A DNA stretch of 12,190 nt, from assembly GCA_029747585.1 (NCBI GenBank), contig JAPEVF010001224.1, forward strand, positions 1 to 12,190, written 5' to 3'. Both the position numbers and the translations under genes were made by a program. This document shows positions 7,190 to 12,190 of this stretch, one piece after another. Position 1 is the first letter of the stretch; each line of letters begins with the position of its first letter. The notes beneath the pieces were generated by a model. It was not told the origin of the DNA, ran no database searches, and saw nothing but the letters and a program-made list of their open reading frames with translations. The stretch is from Pleurotus djamor. Lineage: Eukaryota; Basidiomycota; Agaricomycetes; Agaricales; Pleurotaceae.

Positions 7190-7222
7190 CTGAGGGTGTG
7201 GACGCGGTGCTGAGGTTGTGGA
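7190..7222. repeat. Short direct repeat CTGAGG-k-TGTGGA, period 20
   Basis: CTGAGGGTGTGGA at 7190-7202 recurs as CTGAGGTTGTGGA at 7210-7222, 12 of 13 bases alike and exactly 20 nt apart. It lies 234-266 nt upstream of the chitin synthase start. It may be a paired factor site or a small slippage product. Confidence 0.25.
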
Positions 7223-7455
7223 GAATCCTGGTGAAAAGTTGTGGAAATTTTGCCAAGAACAGCGTGAATTATGGGATTGATCGGGGGACCGTGGGAGGAA
7301 AAGTGCCCTGAGAGTCGTTTTTGGGCCTGGTTCCAAGGTTTGTCCTTTGCCGTGCGGTGTCTTCATCAAGTCCTCCTCCCCTCGTCCCGTTGCTGGCAAC
7401 TCTCGTTTTACCACCACTCAACTTGTTGCCCTTCCTTTGAACCTCTTGTCCGACG

Positions 7456-10400
7456 ATGGACTATCGCGAGCAGCGTCCGCCGCGCTCTGCTCGTCCAGGA
7501 CAACCTCAACAGCAACAGCAACAGTACCCGAGCCAACCTCCCACACCGACAATACAATACCCTGATAGATCCTCGTCTCCTGCACGTCCACATCTACTTC
7601 ATCACCAAACGAATGTATCTTTTCAAGTGAACGAGCGCGGTCATCATCATTCCACCGACCAGAAGGGGCAGCCAGCGTACTACTCAAATGACCCAGAAGC
7701 AATGGATCCGTCTCGAGTGGGGAGGAAGAAGAGCTTGGTCAGGCCGGACAGGGAGAAGATTGAGCCAGGGCATAGGCAGTGGCATTATCGCAACCATGCA
7801 GCGGCTCAACTGGAGAACGAGGGAAACAGTCGGTTTGGCGTGATGCCTTCCGGTATGCCACGCCTCTTACACTTCACCCTCATTTCTATGCTTTAACTTT
7901 TAATTAGCTACGGGTAATCTGCCTCAGCAGAAAGGCGGTCTCAGAAGAGGCAAATCGCTTTTGGGCAGAGAAGAGGACGTGCATGAATCTGGCCTGGCTT
8001 TGTTTAAGCGCGGCGCTACTCTCCGTCGCAGGCGCCCTCAGTCAGCTGCCGCATCACAACCTGTCAGCGAACCACCCACGGATGCAGCGTGTTGCTCTTG
8101 CTTCAATGGCATTGCTCCAGGACCGAAAGGCCCTTGGATGATCTACTGCTGGCTATTGACATGCTGTATCCCTCCATTTTTGCTGCGGTCATGCGGTGAG
8201 TGTTGCCCGCGTCGTTTCAGGAAATGTGGCACACTTACATTTTCTTTGACATGAAGGGATTCGGAGTCCTGAACAACAACGCGCATGGCGGGAAAAGATG
8301 GGTCTTGTCAGCATTATCTTGATTCTCATGGCTGGCGTGGGTTTCTTGACGTTCGGGTTCACGGAGAGTGTCTGCGGGAAGCCTCCCAACAGGTTTCATG
8401 GGACGACCGAGATAGGAAACAGCTCCATCGTCATCCATGGTTTTGATTACGATTTTTCTGACTTCAAACACCCCGCAACGGGCGACACCTTCAACGGTCA
8501 GACAAATCCACTCATCCAGGGAAACTGGGGTCTCGCCGGAAATGATGCGTCGTTCCTTTTCCAGAAGACAAACCAAAACTGTCTAGGAATGATAACGAGG
8601 GCCACTACGTCTAGTATCACTGGCAGCGGCAACGTCCTTGATTGGTATTTCCCATGCAACATCCATGATAGCAGCTCGCGGACAAACATGACGAATTACG
8701 AGGGATCTACGTCTTGCCATCTTTCCGCAAATGCAAGACAGCTGTTGGATCAGATAGAACCAGAGGGTGAAGTTTTCTACAAATGGGAAGATGTCAACAA
8801 TCCTGCCCGCAATTTGGCCGTATTTGAATCGTAGGTTCCTTTATTTTTGAAGGAGATTTCACCTTGACCAATCGGTCTCATAGGTCTGTCCTGGATCTTG
8901 GCCTACTAAACTGGCTTCGCCCTGCTCAGGTCGTTTATCCTCCCATTTTCGATGAAATGAAGGTTTCCAACGGACCGTACAGCAACAAGGATCTAACTAT
9001 GGTACTCCTTCGAACCAACCAACGAAACCTCGGTCACTGTCTCGAAGATATTGCCCGCATTGGCTTCATTGATACCAACACGATCGGTTGTGTCGCATCA
9101 GAGGTGGTCCTCTACATCTCACTTGTCTTCATCATTGGTGTGGTCGCCATCCGCTTCATCATGGCTGTAATGTTCCAATGGTTCTTCTCCTGGAAACTCG
9201 GCAATTTCCCTCGCGAAACCTACGAACAGCGCATGGCTCGTTCCGCGGAGATTGAGAACTGGACAAGCGATATCTATCGTCCAGCTCCCAGCGAGTATCG
9301 CCCCAACGTCGGCAAGAATGGTTTGAGAGCCAAGATGAAGTTCCTACCCAGTCGGTCCAGGTTTACGCCCTCCGAGAACCTGAAGCCTGGCCGTCCGACG
9401 ACAACATACGGCATGCTGGACTCCTCGTCGTCCAACTGGAAGCGTAGCACCATGTATGCAGCTTCCGCCAAAGGTGGTCTCAAAGGCTCGGATTCTCCTA
9501 GCAGATATTCGCATAGTACGACATCTTTCGGTGCCGGGTTTATGGATAGTCAGTGTCCCTTCCCCCTCCGGAACGTCGTCCCGCAACCTCCTCCCGATTA
9601 TGAGCCGTTCAACTTCCCCTTGGCGCATACGATCTGTCTCGTCACCGCTTACTCGGAATCTGTTGAGGGTCTACGTACGACACTGGACTCTCTTGCAACG
9701 ACCGATTATCCGAACAGCCACAAGCTCATTTTGATCATTGCCGATGGTATGGTGAAGGGTGCTGGAAATGACTTGACCACGCCCGAAATCTGTTTGACCA
9801 TGATGAAGGAGTTTGTCATTGCGCCACCCGAGGTCGAGCCGCATTCATATGTCGCCATCGCCGATGGGCACAAGCGACACAACATGGCTAAGGTGTATGC
9901 TGGATTCTATGACTATGATGACGCGACGGTGGAGAGGTCGAAGCAGCAGCGCGTCCCTGTCGTCCTTGTCGCGAAGTGCGGTAACCCCCTCGAAGCCAAC
10001 GATGCCAAACCTGGTAATCGTGGAAAGCGCGACAGTCAGATCGTCCTTATGGCTTTCCTCCAGAAGGTTATGTTCGATGAACGGATGACCACCTTCGAGT
10101 ACGAGTTCTTCAATTCGATTTGGCGAGCGACCGGCGTTAGTCCTGATCGGTATGAGTTGGTTCTGTGTGTGGATGCCGACACGAAGGTTTTCCCGGATTC
10201 TTTGACTCGTATGGTTAGTTGTATGGTCCACGACGAAGAGATTATGGGACTCTGTGGTGAGACGAAGATTGCGAACAAGGCCGAAACCTTTGTTACCATG
10301 ATGCAAGGTACGCTTTTGTGTTTCAAAACGCGAGTGACAACTGACTGAGTCTGGCTTTTCAGTGTTCGAATACTACATCTCCCACCACATGACCAAAGCC

Positions 10401-12074
10401 TTTGAGTCGATGTTCGGTGGTGTTACCTGTTTGCCTGGTTGTTTCAGCATGTACCGTATCAAGGCTCCGAAGGGCGATTCTGGATACTGGGTCCCCATTC
10501 TCGCGAACCCCGATATCGTCGAACACTACTCGGAGAACGTCGTCGACACGCTGCATAAGAAGAATCTTCTGCTCCTCGGTGAAGATAGATACCTTACTAC
10601 GCTGATGCTCAAGACCTTCCCTAAGCGAAAGAACATGTTCTGTCCTCAGGCCGTCTGCAAGACCGTTGTCCCTGATACATTCCGCGTGCTCCTTTCTCAG
10701 CGTCGTCGGTGGATTAATTCGACCATCCACAATTTGGCCGAGCTGTTGCTTGTTCGTGACCTTTGCGGAACTTTCTGCTTCTCCATGCAGTTCGTCGTCG
10801 GTATGGAGTTGGCCGGAACACTTGTCCTCCCCGCCGCTATTGCCTTCACCTTGTATTTGATCATTGTCTCCATCATCCCCGGTGGTGCCGACACCTTGAT
10901 TCCTCTTATCCTCCTCGGTATCGTGCTCGGTCTCCCTGGTGTGCTCATCGTCGTCACTTCGAGAAAGATCGCGTACATCGGATGGATGTTGGTCTACCTT
11001 CTTTCACTGCCAATTTGGAACGGTATCCTGCCTGCCTATGCGTTCTGGCACTTCGACGATTTCTCTTGGGGTCAAACGAGGCAGATTGCAGGAAGTGCGA
11101 AGGACCACACGGGTGATAAAGAGGGAGAGTTCGACTCCTCGCATATCGTTATGAAGAAGTGGGCTGAGTTTGAGAGGGATAGAAGGTGGAAAGCTGGTAC
11201 TCAGTCGCGAGACTCTACTTACTATGAGAAGCGGTGAGTTATACTTTTTGGGTTCCATTGGTATGATAGTTGACTCATCGGGCTTCGTGTAGGACGGACA
11301 GCAATCGCTACTCGCTTGCCTCAAACTCTGATACCTGGCATCCTCCATCTAATGGCTTCGATTCGAGTACCGTGGACTCCGCCAATGGAAGCCCCGGTCC
11401 TCGCCAACGACACGATAGCAATGCGCTTCTCATGCTTCCCGCACCGCTCGCCGTAAACAGGAACGTCATGTCCTCTTCTTCGTCTGTCGTTGGTCCCTCA
11501 AGATCTAGTGAAGACCAAGCCTATCACTCAGATGCTGGGTCGCACTTGCGCCTGGTACCCAGTCCGAAATCCGGGGACCAATACAGTGAATCCAACGAAT
11601 CGACGGTATCTGGAACACCTTCAATACCCGTTCGATACTCTGCTTCTCAATATGAATCGCCAATACCACGAATGCCCCCAGACGTTAACTTGCGTTCTGC
11701 GCCGATGCAACCTGGGTATCGAACGGAAGCCTTTAATCCGTTTGGCAACTCGAGTGGCAGTAGTCTCGTTCAGTCTCCAACCGGTTACGAAGAGAATAGT
11801 GGGTTCATCGCTGAGCCCGAGGAAGCTAGTGGGTTCGCTGGTGTCGGCGCTGGTGGAGGTGTTACCCCCGATCGAGGTTACAGAAGGGTCACTCTCACCG
11901 ATAGTGGACCTGTTCCTGGCCCAGAGGGTGTTCGCCGAGTAGCGAGGAATGGTGGCAGACGAGCGTCCTCCCAGGCACCTGCGACGCCGCAACAGAACCG
12001 TTACTCTCGTAACTCTGGTCTCCCTCCTGGCGCTGCCCCGCCTCAACCGCAATATGGCNGGGGGAGGTTACTAA
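7456..12074 (+). CDS. CHS3: Chitin synthase, class IV (Chs3 type)
   Basis: A membrane enzyme that polymerises UDP-GlcNAc into cell-wall chitin. Exons: 7456-7852, 7908-8195, 8257-8830, 8884-10307, 10363-11233 and 11293-12074. Introns are 55, 61, 53, 55 and 59 nt, and all junction phases agree. The product is about 1444 aa. Order: disordered basic N-terminus with a Gln run; membrane segments near 209-224 and 245-263; a cytochrome b5-like stretch around [11 protein letters not shown] (near 300); a membrane segment at 494-521; a Ser-rich linker; then the GT2 catalytic domain with VTAYSE (673), VDADTKV (849), GETKIANK (879), LPGCFSMYR (918), EDRYLT (968) and QRRRWINST (1007). The last form is diagnostic of class IV rather than classes I-III. 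Membrane segments follow at about 1034-1114, then WHFDDFSWG (1123) and a long Ser/Pro/Gly tail. The start has A at -3 and G after ATG. The N at 12059 sits before a G run. Skipping it gives the end QYGGGGY and TAA at 12072-12074; counting it as a base shifts the frame and reads on to 12172. I prefer 12074. Confidence 0.93.
12059..12059. other. Ambiguous base (N) in the chitin synthase last exon
   Basis: The only undetermined base in the window, directly before GGGGG. With it the frame loses the expected stop. Without it the frame gives a Gly-rich end and TAA 13 nt later. It is best explained as a base-calling or assembly insertion in a homopolymer. Confidence 0.7.
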
Positions 12075-12190
12075 TATCATTGCTCTGTTTGGGTTACTTT
12101 CGTATTTCATCTGGTTTTCTTGTTTCCTCGTCTGCTTTTGTTTCCTCTCCCATGGACCTCATCGGAATATAATGAAGATTCGTCCACGAA
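12075..12190. other. 3' flank of the chitin synthase gene
   Basis: T-rich sequence after the preferred stop, as expected for a fungal 3' UTR. The open frame through it, in the reading that counts the N, encodes a Ser/Leu/Phe-rich peptide with no family features. No canonical AATAAA was seen before the window ends. Confidence 0.5.

Larger units (their letters stand above)
6530..7455. promoter_or_regulatory. Divergent promoter region between the PDR16-like and chitin synthase genes
   Basis: A 926-nt spacer separates two start codons pointing away from each other. It contains CACGTG at 6703-6708, three AGGGG/CCCCT stress-type cores in inverted and direct repeats between 6638 and 6762, and a short direct repeat at 7190-7222. 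The last about 90 nt before the chitin synthase start are CT-rich (for example 7370-7390), as in many fungal 5' leaders. I saw no good TATA box for either gene. Open frames on both strands here have no family features and I take none as genes. An ATG at 7271 opens a frame that overlaps the chitin synthase start out of frame. It would matter only if transcription starts that far upstream. Confidence 0.6.

Noticed and set aside
6728..7256. Overlapping minus-strand frames of 115 and 120 codons in the divergent promoter
   Set aside because: Two overlapping frames with Cys/Ser/Arg-rich, low-quality sequence. Neither resembles a protein family, and they sit in the promoter spacer.
7271..7630. 119-codon plus-strand frame overlapping the chitin synthase start (possible upstream ORF)
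   Set aside because: Nothing shows that transcription begins that far upstream; the CT-rich tract near 7370-7390 suggests a shorter leader.
9845..10730. Long antisense frames (153 and 123 codons) opposite the chitin synthase catalytic region
   Set aside because: These are shadow frames on the reverse of strongly biased coding sequence.
1..12190. Transposons, CRISPR arrays, tRNA or rRNA genes
   Set aside because: I found no terminal repeats with a transposase, no regularly spaced repeats, and no tRNA-like T-loop and acceptor pairing. The genes are ordinary fungal nuclear genes.

Overview
The window is nuclear DNA of a filamentous fungus, most likely an agaricomycete-type basidiomycete. Its genes are split by many short GT-AG introns (mostly 52-66 nt), it carries the large split class IV chitin synthase typical of fungi, and its promoters are short and CT-rich, some with a TATA box. 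I resolved gene models by reading splice junctions by hand. A single N at 12059 shows that this is draft-quality sequence.

Layout, left to right: (1) 1-996 minus, the N-terminal 332 codons of a Ser/Pro-rich, probably disordered protein that runs off the left edge. (2) 997-2162, promoter of that gene plus a long non-coding stretch and thioredoxin 3' sequence. (3) 2163-2678 minus and (4) 3409-3887 minus, a tandem pair of four-exon cytosolic-type thioredoxins with the same three intron positions and a matching promoter block 198/199 nt upstream of each start. The first copy has two apparent single-base insertions in exon 1. The second is intact but has changes at usually invariant thioredoxin positions. 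(5) 2981-3322 minus, between the two, a coding-looking two-exon fragment with one in-frame TGA. (6) 4113-5241, mostly empty intergenic DNA. (7) 5242-6529 minus, a complete six-exon Sec14-like (CRAL-TRIO) lipid-transfer protein of the Pdr16 type, 327 aa. (8) 6530-7455, a divergent promoter shared with (9) 7456-12074 plus, a complete six-exon class IV (Chs3-type) chitin synthase of about 1444 aa whose true C-terminus is obscured by the N.

Functionally this looks like a housekeeping region: redox (thioredoxins), lipid trafficking or azole tolerance (Pdr16-like) and cell-wall synthesis (chitin synthase). The head-to-head arrangement of the Pdr16-like and chitin synthase genes allows co-regulation, but nothing in the sequence proves it. 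I see no transposon, CRISPR, rRNA or tRNA. No undescribed multi-gene system is evident. The points worth a second look are the thioredoxin duplication with its conserved promoter block and broken exon, the interrupted fragment between the copies, and the ambiguous chitin synthase 3' end.
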